Counted from the first letter of the stretch, positions 51,834 to 60,682 are shown. The stretch is 64,000 bases of DNA from Solirubrobacter taibaiensis (GCA_027587225.1 JAPDDQ010000015.1:62001-126000), one strand, 5' to 3'. Notes: a model not told the origin generated them from the letters alone. A program made the numbers and translations.

Positions 51834-52603
51834 TGGCCGTGTCGTACGAAGCCGACGGGGCCGTCGGGTACATCACACTGGACAAGCCACCCGCGAACTC
51901 CTACGACAAGGCGTTCATGGAGGAGTTCAAGGTCGCGGTGGATTCCGCGGCGGCGGATTCCACCAAGGCGATCATCGTCCGGTCCGCTTCGAAGAAATTC
52001 TTTTCCGCCGGCGCGGACATCAAGGCGTTCGCGGCCAACAGCACCGCCGACAACATGGCGATGATCGAGCTCGGGCACGAGGTGCTCGCTTCGATCGCGC
52101 GCGTCCCGAAGGTGTTCATCGCGCAGGTGGAAGGTCACGCGCTCGGTGGCGGGCTCGAGATCTCACTCGCGTGCGACCTGCGCTTCGGCGCCCGCGGCAC
52201 CTACAAATTGGGCTTGCCGGAGGTGACGCTGGGGCTGCTGCCAGGCAACGGCGGCACGCAGCGACTGCCGCGGATCATCGGCGTGCCCAAGGCCTTGGAC
52301 CTGATGGTGACGGGCCGGCCGGTCTCACCGGGGGAGGCGCACGGACTGGGCATCCTCAACCGCCTGTTCCCGGCGGCGGAGACGGCGGACAAGACCCGCG
52401 CCTACGCCGAGGCCCTCGCGGGCGGCGCCACCGCGGCGATCGGCGAGATCAAGCTCACCACCTACGCCGGGATCGAAAAGCCCATCAGCGAGGCGCTGGC
52501 GCGCGAGCGTGACGGCATCCGACGTCTGTTCGACACCGAGGACGCCGCCGAGGGCTTCACCGCATTCAAGGAAAAGCGCAAGCCGGAGTTCAAAGGTGCC
52601 TGA
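51833..52603 (+). CDS. Enoyl-CoA hydratase/isomerase family protein
   Basis: 256 residues: crotonase fold with FSAGADIKAFAANSTADNM, EGHALGGGLEISLACDLRFG (oxyanion hole) and LPEVTLGLLPGNGGTQRLPR (catalytic Glu). It fits CoA-thioester hydration in the same pathway as the ligase. The FAD oxidoreductase start overlaps its stop by 8 bases. Confidence 0.9.
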   Translation: MAVSYEADGAVGYITLDKPPANSYDKAFMEEFKVAVDSAAADSTKAIIVRSASKKFFSAGADIKAFAANSTADNMAMIELGHEVLASIARVPKVFIAQVEGHALGGGLEISLACDLRFGARGTYKLGLPEVTLGLLPGNGGTQRLPRIIGVPKALDLMVTGRPVSPGEAHGLGILNRLFPAAETADKTRAYAEALAGGATAAIGEIKLTTYAGIEKPISEALARERDGIRRLFDTEDAAEGFTAFKEKRKPEFKGA

Positions 52604-53795
52604 GCGCGAGATCGAGTTCCTCATCATCGGCGGCGGCGACGCCGGGTTCTCCGCCGCGCGCACGCTGCGCGAGGAAGGCGCCGACGGTTCGGTGTTGGTC
52701 GTCTCACGCGATCCCGACCCGCCGTACGACCGCACCGCGGTGTCCAAGGGCTACCTCGGCGGTGAGAAGTCCAAGGCCGAGGTGCTGCTCGGCGGCGAGG
52801 ACTGGTTCAAGGAGAACAACGTCGAGTTGCTCGTGCGCACCAGTGCGATGAAACTCGACACCGAAGCGCACACGGTGACGCTGTCCAACAAAGACGTCAT
52901 CCGCTACGGCAAGCTGCTGCTCGCCACCGGGTCCAACGTGCGCCGGCTGCGCGTGGACGGCGGTGACCTGGAAGGCATTCACTACCTGCGCGCGCTGGGC
53001 AACGCGGATCACATCCGCGATGACGCGAAGGACAATGTGGTGCTGATCGGCGGCTCGTACATCGCCACCGAGGTCGCCGCGACGCTCACCTCCATGGGAC
53101 GCAAGTGCAGCCTGGTGATGCTCGAGGACGTGACGCTCGAGCGCACCTTCGGCAAGACCGCGGGCGGGTTCTTCCAGAAGGCACTGACCGATCACGGCGT
53201 CGAGATCCACGCCGGCGAAGAGCTGGAGCGCTTCGAGGGTGAAGGCCGCGTCTCCGCCGTGGTCACCAAGTCCGGCAAGACGATCCCCGCGGACGCCGTG
53301 GTGGTGGGTGTCGGGGTGACGCCCGACGTGTCACTGGCCAAGAAGGCCGGACTCGACATCGGTGAGAAGGGCGGAGTGCTCACCGACGCCAAGCTGGCCA
53401 CAAGCGCCGTCGACGTGTTCGCCGCCGGTGACATCGCCGAGTACGACTCCGTCGTGCACCAGAAGCGGCTGCGGATCGAGCACTGGGACGTCGCCGAGAA
53501 CCAGGGCAAGACCGCCGCGCGTTCGATGATGGGCTCCGACGAGCCCCATGACGTCGTCCCCTACTTCTTCTCCGACCTCAGTGACTGGACGTGGATGGAG
53601 TACGTCGGTCCGGCGTACGACTGGACCGAGGAGATCGTCCGCGGTTCGGTCGAGGAGGGCAAGTTCACCGTCTGGTACCTCGACGGCGACCGCCTCGCCG
53701 GCGCGCTGGCGGTGGATCGCAGCGACGACCTCGAGCGGGCGCGTGAGCTCCTGAAGTCCCGCGAAGCCGTGGATCGAAAGGAGCTGGCTGGGTAA
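52596..53795 (+). CDS. FAD-dependent pyridine nucleotide-disulphide reductase-family protein
   Basis: 399 residues from GTG 52596. FAD motif FLIIGGGDAGFSAARTLREE, LLLATGSNVRRL, NAD domain VVLIGGSYIATEVAATLTSM, and FAAGDIAEYDS near the C terminus. It resembles ferredoxin reductases of oxygenase systems. No ferredoxin or oxygenase is adjacent, so the electron acceptor is unknown. Confidence 0.88.
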   Translation: MPEREIEFLIIGGGDAGFSAARTLREEGADGSVLVVSRDPDPPYDRTAVSKGYLGGEKSKAEVLLGGEDWFKENNVELLVRTSAMKLDTEAHTVTLSNKDVIRYGKLLLATGSNVRRLRVDGGDLEGIHYLRALGNADHIRDDAKDNVVLIGGSYIATEVAATLTSMGRKCSLVMLEDVTLERTFGKTAGGFFQKALTDHGVEIHAGEELERFEGEGRVSAVVTKSGKTIPADAVVVGVGVTPDVSLAKKAGLDIGEKGGVLTDAKLATSAVDVFAAGDIAEYDSVVHQKRLRIEHWDVAENQGKTAARSMMGSDEPHDVVPYFFSDLSDWTWMEYVGPAYDWTEEIVRGSVEEGKFTVWYLDGDRLAGALAVDRSDDLERARELLKSREAVDRKELAG

Positions 53796-53805
53796 ACCCC
53801 CACCC

Positions 53806-54225
53806 GTGGAGAACACGATCGTCGAGCTCACCCGCGGCAACCCTGGGTCGGTCAAGACCGTGTTGGCGTCAGTGATCTTGGCGCTGGCCGTCTACCAGTT
53901 GCTGCTGGCGGCGATCGGGTATCGCAAGCTGCCGGTCGGGAAGCCGGGGCCCGCCTTTTTCACCCACCGTGCGTCCGGTGACATGCTCGCCGTGCTGATC
54001 GTGGTCGTCGCGCTGATGTGCCTCGCCGTGTTCGGCTTCGAAGGTGACTATGCGCTGCACATCGGCGCCGCGAACGGGTCACTGGTTGTGCTCGGGGTGA
54101 AGATCGCCGTGGTGCGCTCGGGCAAGGGTGGGCAGCTGTTGCCCTACCTCGGCACGCTCTTGTTCCTGCTGCTGGCGGTCACCTGGTTCACCGTCGCGCC
54201 GGACTTCCTGGCGGGAGAGGACTGA
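53806..54225 (+). CDS. DUF6529-like four-helix membrane protein
   Basis: 139 residues from GTG. Four hydrophobic helices are seen (SVILALAVYQLLLAAIGY, MLAVLIVVVALMCLAVFGF, ANGSLVVLGVKIAVV, LGTLLFLLLAVTWFTVA). His residues at helix edges (FFTHRASGD, YALHIGAANG) would suit a b-type haem, but that is an inference. It sits 10 bases after the FAD reductase and just ahead of a small anchor protein. Confidence 0.7.
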   Translation: MENTIVELTRGNPGSVKTVLASVILALAVYQLLLAAIGYRKLPVGKPGPAFFTHRASGDMLAVLIVVVALMCLAVFGFEGDYALHIGAANGSLVVLGVKIAVVRSGKGGQLLPYLGTLLFLLLAVTWFTVAPDFLAGED

Positions 54226-54227
54226 CC

Positions 54228-54422
54228 ATGCAACTGCTGGGCTCGATCATCGCCGCGATCGCGATCATCGCCGTCACGATCGCGGTCGTCACCTCACAGC
54301 TCGGACCCTTCAAAGAAGACACGGAACGTCAGGAACAGATCCAGGAGCAACAGGAAGAGCAGCGCGAGGACGCCGAGGATCGCCGTGACGACGATGGTGA
54401 CCGCTCTGGCTCTGGCGGGTGA
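54228..54422 (+). CDS. Small single-pass protein with charged tail (64 aa)
   Basis: Starts MQLLGSIIAAIAIIAVTIAV, one membrane helix, then a very Glu/Gln/Asp/Arg-rich stretch (KEDTERQEQIQEQQEEQ) likely to be a coiled coil, and a GSGSGG tail. It is 2 bases from the DUF6529-like gene. Role unknown. Confidence 0.6.
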   Translation: MQLLGSIIAAIAIIAVTIAVVTSQLGPFKEDTERQEQIQEQQEEQREDAEDRRDDDGDRSGSGG

Positions 54423-54960
54423 CACCTCCGCGGGGACGGTGGAGGTCGACGCCGACTGCAGCGTCCGGTACTACTGCTCGTGGTGGGTCACCTACACCGC
54501 GGCACCTGGTGAGCGCAACGGCCTCTCCGTCACGCATGCGGACGGCTACGTGGACCTACACCACGCGGGAGCGACGATCGCCGGCTGTACGCCCGTCGAC
54601 CCGCAGACCGCCCGCTTCACGACCTCACCCGGCGAGTCCGTGTGGGTGACCGTCGCGCTCGGCGACGGCGACGACCTCGCGCGCGCCTCGGGAGCGATCG
54701 ACGGCAGCACGGGCGGCGATGTGATCACCGGCAGCGGTCGGCTCGACGGCGGCCCGGGGCGCGACCACCTCAGCTCCGCCGCGGGCGCGGAGTTCATCGA
54801 CGGCGACTCCGAGCCTGACCGGTTCGACGGCAGCGCGGAGTACGACGACATGATCAGCTTCGCCCGTGCTCGCGGCGTCCGTTTCGACCTGCGCGAGCAG
54901 CGCACCGCCGACGCGGACCGCGACTGGCGCCGCCGTCGCAGCCTCTCGGCGAAAGTGTCA
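54385..54960 (+). pseudogene. Truncated RTX-like surface protein
   Basis: From GTG 54385 the frame gives a beta domain (VEVDADCSVRYYCSWWVTYT, ATIAGCTPVDPQTARFTTSP) and the start of RTX-like repeats (GGDVITGSGRLDGGPGRDHL, IDGDSEPDRFDGSAEYDD). After about 54915 the pattern is lost and the frame runs as Arg-rich noise into the NACHT gene, to a stop at 55446. No convincing signal peptide remains. It looks like a 3'-truncated gene joined to foreign sequence. Confidence 0.55.
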
Positions 54961-55045
54961 GGATTCGCCGAGTGCACGGTCGCTGCGGTCGCGTTTCGCG
55001 AGTTCTTTCTGATGCCTCGGGCACTGCCGCCGCGTCAGGAAAGCA

Positions 55046-57367
55046 TTGAGCAGCGATCACTGGAAACGCCGGACGCGTCAGGTCCGGGTCGCGATCCTCG
55101 CCGCGGTCCTCTGGCTCTTGGTGGCCGCAGCCGGGGTCGTCGCGATCTTCGTAAGCGGCGACACCTTGACGACGGCCCAAGCGGTGTCGGCTTGCGTCGC
55201 GATCGCCGGGCTGACGATCACGGTCCTGGCACTGGTCGTGCGAATCGTCCGCAAGATAGATCCCGAGCGCCTCGCGCGCGAGCTCGACGCCGCCGCGAAG
55301 AACCTGGCGACCAACGTCCGGGACCGATGGAGCCAGGAAGCCGCCACTCGCAGGATCACGAATCCGGCCACGATCCGCGTTTCGTGGGCGGCGACTGCCC
55401 TCCCCAGCAACCGCGCCAGGCCCGGTCGCGGCGCCAGGCCGCGTGAGATCCCGATGTCGTCGCCGCGCCCCGCCGTCATGAACCGGGGAGTCGTGGAGCA
55501 ACTCCACGCGCTCTACGTGCACCCGGACGTCGACAAGGTGGTGATCACGGGCAAAGCCGGTGCGGGAAAGACCGGAGCCCTAATCCAGATCCTGCTTGAG
55601 GCGTTGGACTATCGCGAGAACAATCCCGGCGCCAACGGTCGATCGGACGTACCAGTGCCGGTGTTCCTCACGCTGAGCGACTGGGATCCGACGGAAAAGG
55701 GGCTCGTCGAGTGGGCGGACGCGGTGCTGAAGCGAGACTACGGATCAGCCACTACGTCGGCCGGGGATTCCATCTACGCGGAGTTGCTCCGCGATCGAGG
55801 TCGGATCTCGCTCTTTCTAGACGGCCTCGAGGAGATGCCGCCCGAACTCTGGGACAAAGCCGTCGAGCGGATCACGGTCGAAACCAGCCTACGTGTCGTG
55901 CTCACCGCCCGGCCAAAGGCGGCCCGCCGCGCCCGGATCGCCTTCGCGGCGCAGGTGAAGCTCGCGCCGGTCAAGGTTACGGACGCGAGGGACTACTTCC
56001 TCACGGCGTGCGACGAGAGGCTGCACCCGCAGCTGTGGAAACTGCTCGCGGAACACCTGAACAGCGGCAACCCGGTACCCGCCGAGGTGCTCCAGACGCC
56101 GCTGATGCTCTCGCTGGCGCTCAGCACCTACGACCGTGAAGGGCAGGATCCGACGGATCTCGCGGACCGGGCCCTCTTCCCGGATCGTAAGACGATGGAG
56201 CAGTTCCTGATCGATCAGATCATCCCGGTCGCCTACGGAGTGGAACCCTCTCACGGACGGCACGCCATCGACATAGAGACCGCGACGGCATACCTGCGCG
56301 AGCTTGCGACTCAGATGGATGACTCGCGCGACCTGAAATGGTGGACCATCCGGGATGCGCTGGCGTGGTTCCCGCCCGCGGTGATCGGCTTCCTGGGAGC
56401 GGCCGTGATCACGATTATCGCGATCGTTCTCGGCGGTGCCGCTGCGGGGCTGGCCGCAGGAATCCCGCTGATGATGGCGCTTCCGGCCATCGCTGGCTGG
56501 ACGGCATCGTACGCGACGCGGCTCGAGTTCGATGTCAACGAGCCAGGTCCGCAGGTCGTGATCTCTCTGGGCACCGGGCTGTTCATCGGCATCTGTTTCG
56601 CGGTCGAAAGCCACCTCGAGATGCAGCGGTACTCGCTCGGCGTATTCGCGGCCATCGGAGTCACGGTCGGAGTGCTGGCGGGCGCTCTGACGGGACTCTT
56701 GGCAGTGCACGGTAATCCGCTGGTCGCACGCTTTCGCAAACCGATCGGGAAGGATGTCGTGTTCGCGGTGCCCGGTGGCGCGCTCGCCGGCCTGACCTAC
56801 GGGATTCTTGAATCGTCGTGGCGCGGAGCGGCGGTGGGCCTGATCGCGATCGCGGGCTTCATGATGGGCATCGCTTCGGCCCGCCCGGATGAGCATCCCG
56901 AACAGGGAGCGACGCCGCTGAGCTCGTTCCGAGCCGATTCACGCGGCGCGGTCGTGCTCGGGATAACAATCGCTGTCACCCTCGTGACGATGTTCGCGGT
57001 CGTGCTCCTCGAGCGCCACTCAGTCCTAGAGACGCTGTTGATCTGCGCGTTTGCCGCCATCGCGGCGGGTGCGATCGTTGGCCCGGCGGGCTCGCAGGCG
57101 TGCGCGTTCACGCTCGTGACCGTTGCCCTCCGCGCCGCCACGCGGCTTCGCGGACAACCAGCGAAGCTGCCGTGGTTTCTGCTCTCAGCACGCGGCAGTT
57201 CGGCCGATGACGATCCCGAGAAACGCGATCGCTTGGCCGGATTCCTGGAGGATGCAAGGAGCCGCCAGATCGTGCGAAGCGCGGGAGCGATCTACCAGTT
57301 CCGACACGCACGCCTGCAAGACCGGCTCAGCGGACGCGCCGAGTTGCTCGACGAGGACGACCTATAG
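55046..57367 (+). CDS. NACHT NTPase with multiple membrane helices
   Basis: 773 residues from TTG 55046 (AGGAAAG upstream). Two N-terminal helices (VAILAAVLWLLVAAAGVVAI; AVSACVAIAGLTITVLALVV), a NACHT NTPase (Walker A ITGKAGAGKTGALIQ; Walker B ISLFLDGLEEMPPE; SLRVVLTARPKA), then a C-terminal array of about eight helices. This is the STAND layout seen in actinomycete membrane NACHTs, some of which are anti-phage or signalling. The trigger and effector are not evident. It follows a truncated RTX gene and precedes repeat copy B. Confidence 0.85.
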   Translation: MSSDHWKRRTRQVRVAILAAVLWLLVAAAGVVAIFVSGDTLTTAQAVSACVAIAGLTITVLALVVRIVRKIDPERLARELDAAAKNLATNVRDRWSQEAATRRITNPATIRVSWAATALPSNRARPGRGARPREIPMSSPRPAVMNRGVVEQLHALYVHPDVDKVVITGKAGAGKTGALIQILLEALDYRENNPGANGRSDVPVPVFLTLSDWDPTEKGLVEWADAVLKRDYGSATTSAGDSIYAELLRDRGRISLFLDGLEEMPPELWDKAVERITVETSLRVVLTARPKAARRARIAFAAQVKLAPVKVTDARDYFLTACDERLHPQLWKLLAEHLNSGNPVPAEVLQTPLMLSLALSTYDREGQDPTDLADRALFPDRKTMEQFLIDQIIPVAYGVEPSHGRHAIDIETATAYLRELATQMDDSRDLKWWTIRDALAWFPPAVIGFLGAAVITIIAIVLGGAAAGLAAGIPLMMALPAIAGWTASYATRLEFDVNEPGPQVVISLGTGLFIGICFAVESHLEMQRYSLGVFAAIGVTVGVLAGALTGLLAVHGNPLVARFRKPIGKDVVFAVPGGALAGLTYGILESSWRGAAVGLIAIAGFMMGIASARPDEHPEQGATPLSSFRADSRGAVVLGITIAVTLVTMFAVVLLERHSVLETLLICAFAAIAAGAIVGPAGSQACAFTLVTVALRAATRLRGQPAKLPWFLLSARGSSADDDPEKRDRLAGFLEDARSRQIVRSAGAIYQFRHARLQDRLSGRAELLDEDDL

Positions 57368-57483
57368 GACGCAGCCGCGCTCGACGACAAACCCTCGCCC
57401 GGGATGGGCCGGCCACGGCAGAGATCGCCCTAGAGCGGAAAGAAAGACCCACATGTGCAGGCCCTGTTGGGGAATCCAAGAAA

Positions 57484-57560
57484 GCCGACACCTGGACTCG
57501 AACCGTGGGTCCGCCTTCATTACTAGTCGATTAAGCCACGGACCATGTGCGAGGCCGTCG
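57484..57560 (-). other. tRNA-like remnant
   Basis: On the minus strand a GGTTCGAGTCC T-loop sequence is followed by AGGTGTCGGC. The T stem does not pair well and no matching 5' acceptor (GCCGACA) is found upstream, so this is not a functional tRNA. It may be a remnant of a tRNA 3' end left by an integration event. Confidence 0.3.
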
Positions 57561-57882
57561 GCGGGTCTCAGCGACGAATTGAGCGTCGAAGGTGCTCCTC
57601 CCGAGATAGGTCCGAGAAGGCGCCATTGGCGGAACTTTGGCCATCCCGGACGGCTGACAATGGGATCTGCCGGCACTCGAGCCGGCCATCCGGTGATTCC
57701 GACAAGATGCTCGCGAACACTTCGCCGACCGCGCTGATCGACTTCGACCATGGCTCTGGCAGGTGCTCGGCCGTGAGGCTCGTTCGGACGAGGTACCGAG
57801 GCGACGCACACCCCCCGGCCGCCGTCCCAGGAGCGTTAGGGCCGCGAGAGCGTAGTCCCGCGATCCCGTCCTGTGCCTGGCC
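57561..57882. other. Region without a supported gene
   Basis: About 320 bases between the tRNA-like remnant and a pseudogene. Several open frames exist, but none has a recognisable domain or a ribosome site. Confidence 0.3.
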
Positions 57883-58295
57883 CTACGCGGTGAGGCCGCT
57901 GAGCTGCAGGGCGATCGGGTTCTGTCGACCGGCGAGCGCAGCGAGTAGTGCGCGCGCCGATCGCCCCGGTTCGTCTGGGCGTCGCAGGATGTCGCGGTCT
58001 CGGGCTCGCAGTTTGACCAGCAACTCGGCCATCGCATCATCAAGGTCATCGTTGGCACGGACGTGTGTTCCTCACGGTCAGCGAGCCACACGAGAACGTC
58101 GTCGACGACGGGGGCGGCGACGGGTTCACCGACGAAGCGAACGACGGGCAACGCGAAGCATGGACCGCGCAGTCGCGGCTCAACCCATGCCTTCCAGGTG
58201 GGCAGCCCTGAGATCCTCGAGTTGGTCATCAGCGACCGGTGCGGCACCGTAGCGAGCAGGAGGCGGCTTCGGGCTAACGAGTCGCACTGCTCCAT
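57883..58295 (-). pseudogene. Frameshifted hypothetical gene beside repeat copy B
   Basis: From ATG 58295 the first frame reads MEQCDSLARSRLLLATVPHR, GLPTWKAWVEPRLRGPCFAL and VRFVGEPVAAPVVDDVLVWL. Near 58070 it must shift to continue as HVRANDDLDDAMAELLVKLR, ARDRDILRRPDEPGRSARAL and NPIALQLSGLTA, with a TAG at 57883. Both parts look like real protein, so this is one gene broken by a frameshift. The family is not recognised. The ATG is 2 bases from the repeat. Confidence 0.5.
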
Positions 58296-58296
58296 T

Positions 58297-58720
58297 CGCG
58301 TGAAGGTACGAGCGTCAGAAAGGTCCGGCGACGGTTCCATGACCGTCCGGCGCGCTCCTGTATCGCGTTCGCGCGGCCAGGTTGGGTCTATGCCACCCGG
58401 GGCCGCGCCTGAGAGCGCCGAAGGACCAGAGATGTCAGGGAAGCCCGTCCGAGGGCCAGATTCCGGAGGGGCGCCTCGGCGGTCAAGCGGGAGGGCTGAC
58501 TTGATCTCTGGGAAGCCAAGGAGACGAAAGGACACGGCAAGCCGACCGTGCTCCCTCACAACCAGCCTCAAAGAGAGGGCGCCGCGCTGGCCAGCCCAGC
58601 TTCCTAGGCGGCACGCGGCGGTACCTCCCGGCGCACTTAAGAGCCCCGCCGCGAACACAAAGCGAGATGCGAGTTCGAGGGCGAGCGCTGGGAGGTGCCG
58701 ACGCGGGCCGACTCCCAACG
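58297..58720 (+). repeat. Dispersed ~430-bp repeat, copy B
   Basis: Direct-orientation match to 12127-12555, strongest over 58380-58720. Differences are scattered substitutions and short indels that break every reading frame, so it is not a conserved gene. The GGCGGTACCTCCC/GGGAGGTGCCGAC inverted pair is kept while the loop between its arms differs. It ends about 26 bases before the stop of the gamma-carbonic-anhydrase-like gene. Confidence 0.8.
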
Positions 58721-58746
58721 CCGAGCCTTAGAGAAGCGGTGCGGCG

Positions 58747-59262
58747 CTAACCGAGCGCCCGGTACTTGAGCCGCTTGGACTGGTACTCCCGCGCCGCGGT
58801 CTCCACCCAGCGCTGGGACTCGCCGGCGATCTCCTTCTTCACGCGCGCGGGAACGCCCGCGGCCAGCACGCCCGGTGGGATCTCGACGCCCTCGCCGACC
58901 ACCGCGCCCGCCGCCACGAGCGAGCCGGAGCCGACTCGGGCCCGCTGCAGGACGATCGCACCCATCCCGATCAGCGTGCCGTCGTCGATCTCACACCCTT
59001 CGAGCATCGCCATGTGGCCGATCGTGACGTTCTGGCCGACCACGGTCGGGAGGTCGACGGCGCAGTGGATGACGCAGTTGTCCTGGACGTTGGAGCCCTC
59101 GCCGATGACGATCGCGCTGTTGTCGCCGCGCAGGACGGCGCCGAACCAGATCGAGGCGCCGGCGGCCACGGTCACGTCGCCGATCAGCACGGCGGTCGGC
59201 GCCACGTAGGCGTCCTCCGCGATCTGCGGCGTCTTGCCGTCTAGCTCGATGATCGTCGCCAT
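58747..59262 (-). CDS. Gamma-carbonic-anhydrase-like hexapeptide protein
   Basis: 171 residues of left-handed beta-helix: VAPTAVLIGDVTVAAGASIW, FGAVLRGDNSAIVIGEGSNV, QDNCVIHCAV (metal His) and VTIGHMAMLEGCEI. In YrdA/PaaY-type proteins the last motif reads GHxxxLHGC; here the second His is Glu, so the zinc site is altered. An AAGGAGG ribosome site sits right before ATG 59262. It overlaps the crotonase gene by 22 bases. Confidence 0.85.
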   Translation of the reverse strand: MATIIELDGKTPQIAEDAYVAPTAVLIGDVTVAAGASIWFGAVLRGDNSAIVIGEGSNVQDNCVIHCAVDLPTVVGQNVTIGHMAMLEGCEIDDGTLIGMGAIVLQRARVGSGSLVAAGAVVGEGVEIPPGVLAAGVPARVKKEIAGESQRWVETAAREYQSKRLKYRALG

Positions 59263-59990
59263 ACCGCCTCCTTGTGCTCGGGCGTGCCGATGAGTGCGCT
59301 CTGCGCGAGCCCTTCGGCGACCATCCCGCTCTCCAGGTCCACGTTCGCCGCCAGCCACAACAGCCGCTTCGCCGCCGCGTAGGCCTGCGGGGAGCGCTCC
59401 AGCATGAGGGCTACCCGCTCGCGGGCGGCGGCCACGACGTCGTCGGCCAGCGCCGTGACCATCCCGTGCGCGAGCGCCGCCTCGGCGCTCACCTCCTCGC
59501 CGCCGAGGATCACGTCTCTCGCGCGCGCGAGGCCGATCAGCTTCACGAGCCGCGTCACGCCGCCGTGGGAGGGGATGATCCCGAGCCGGCCCTCGCGGTA
59601 GATGAAGCGCGCGCCCGGCGCCATCAGCCGCACGTCGCACACGAGCGCGAGCTGCGTGCCCGCTCCGGTCGCGACGCCGTTGATCGCGGCCACGGTGGGC
59701 TTCTCCAGCCGTTCGACAGCGCTGATCAGCTGCGTGAGCTTGTGCGACTCGTGGCGGAAGTCGCGCGGGTCCCAGTCGCGCTCGAACCGCGAGAGGTCGC
59801 CGCCGGCGCTGAAGGCCGTGCCCTCGCCGCTGAGGATCACGGCGCGCACGGCGGCATCCACCGCCGCCCGTTCGAACGCGGCGCGGAGCGCTTCGGTCAT
59901 CGCGTCGTCGATGGCGTTGCGCTGGTCGGGCCGGTTGAGCGCGATCAGCAGCACGCCGTCGTCGCCGAGCGTCTGGGTCACAAGGTCCAC
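59241..59990 (-). CDS. Enoyl-CoA hydratase/isomerase family protein
   Basis: 249 residues: LIALNRPDQRNAIDDAM, FSAGGDLSRFERDWDPRDF, INGVATGAGTQLALVCDVRL and YREGRLGIIPSHGGVTRLVK (one catalytic Glu kept). Probably a CoA-thioester hydratase or isomerase. GTG 59990 is the start. It is co-transcribed with the carbonic-anhydrase-like gene and divergent from the ferritin-like gene with 26 bases between. Confidence 0.88.
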   Translation of the reverse strand: MDLVTQTLGDDGVLLIALNRPDQRNAIDDAMTEALRAAFERAAVDAAVRAVILSGEGTAFSAGGDLSRFERDWDPRDFRHESHKLTQLISAVERLEKPTVAAINGVATGAGTQLALVCDVRLMAPGARFIYREGRLGIIPSHGGVTRLVKLIGLARARDVILGGEEVSAEAALAHGMVTALADDVVAAARERVALMLERSPQAYAAAKRLLWLAANVDLESGMVAEGLAQSALIGTPEHKEAVWRRSSS

Positions 59991-60016
59991 AGGGCCCGAT
60001 GGTACGGTCAGATGCC

Positions 60017-60682
60017 GTGAAGATCGTGGGACACCAGCATTTCCTGCGCCTCGCGGACCGCATCCAGTGGGACGACGAGGCCATCGACCTCACCGTCGAC
60101 GCCGCCAACTGGCCCACCGTCGCCGACGCGCGGATCAAGGAACTGGTCTCGGGCTTCATCGTGGGCGAAGCGGGTGTGGCCGAGCATCTGCACGCCTTCT
60201 TCGACGGCGACGCCGCCGCGACGTTCGAAGCCCAGCGCGTCGACGAGGAGCGCCACGCGCGGTTCTTCGCCCGCTATGCACAGGCCGTCGGGCTCGACGA
60301 CCCGCGCGCGCACGTGTCCGCCGAGTTCGTCGACATCTTCGAGCGCCGGCTCCCCGAGGCGGCCGCCGAGGCCGGGGTGGAGGCGGTCGGGCTCTACCAC
60401 ATGGTCCTGGAAGGCGTGGTCTTCACCGCCGGCCAGTACGCGCTGCTGGAGATCCTCGACAAGGACGAGTTGCCGGGACTGTACGAGGGGATGGAGCTCG
60501 TGCTGCGCGACGAGAAGTGGCACATCGGGTTCGGCACGCGCTGCCTCAACGACGCGCAGCTTTCCGAGGCTCAGATCGACGCCATCCTCGACGAGGGCGA
60601 GCGCGCCGCGGCGCTGTGGGCGCCCGAGCAGGCCGAGCGCGTCCTGCGCACGCTGCGCCGGCGGATGGCGGCCGTCCGTTGA
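60017..60682 (+). CDS. Di-iron ferritin-like protein (RNR-R2-related)
   Basis: 221 residues from GTG. Helices carry the carboxylate-bridged di-iron ligands: GFIVGEAGVAEHLHAF, VDEERHARFFARYAQ (ExxH), HMVLEGVVFTAGQ and LRDEKWHIGFG (ExxH). This resembles small ribonucleotide-reductase R2-like oxidases; no RNR large subunit is nearby. It may be an oxygenase or oxidase of unknown substrate. Its stop overlaps the hydrolase start. Confidence 0.8.
   Translation: MKIVGHQHFLRLADRIQWDDEAIDLTVDAANWPTVADARIKELVSGFIVGEAGVAEHLHAFFDGDAAATFEAQRVDEERHARFFARYAQAVGLDDPRAHVSAEFVDIFERRLPEAAAEAGVEAVGLYHMVLEGVVFTAGQYALLEILDKDELPGLYEGMELVLRDEKWHIGFGTRCLNDAQLSEAQIDAILDEGERAAALWAPEQAERVLRTLRRRMAAVR

Noticed and set aside
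57484..57560. A functional tRNA on the minus strand
   Set aside because: The T stem mispairs and the 5' acceptor partner is missing.
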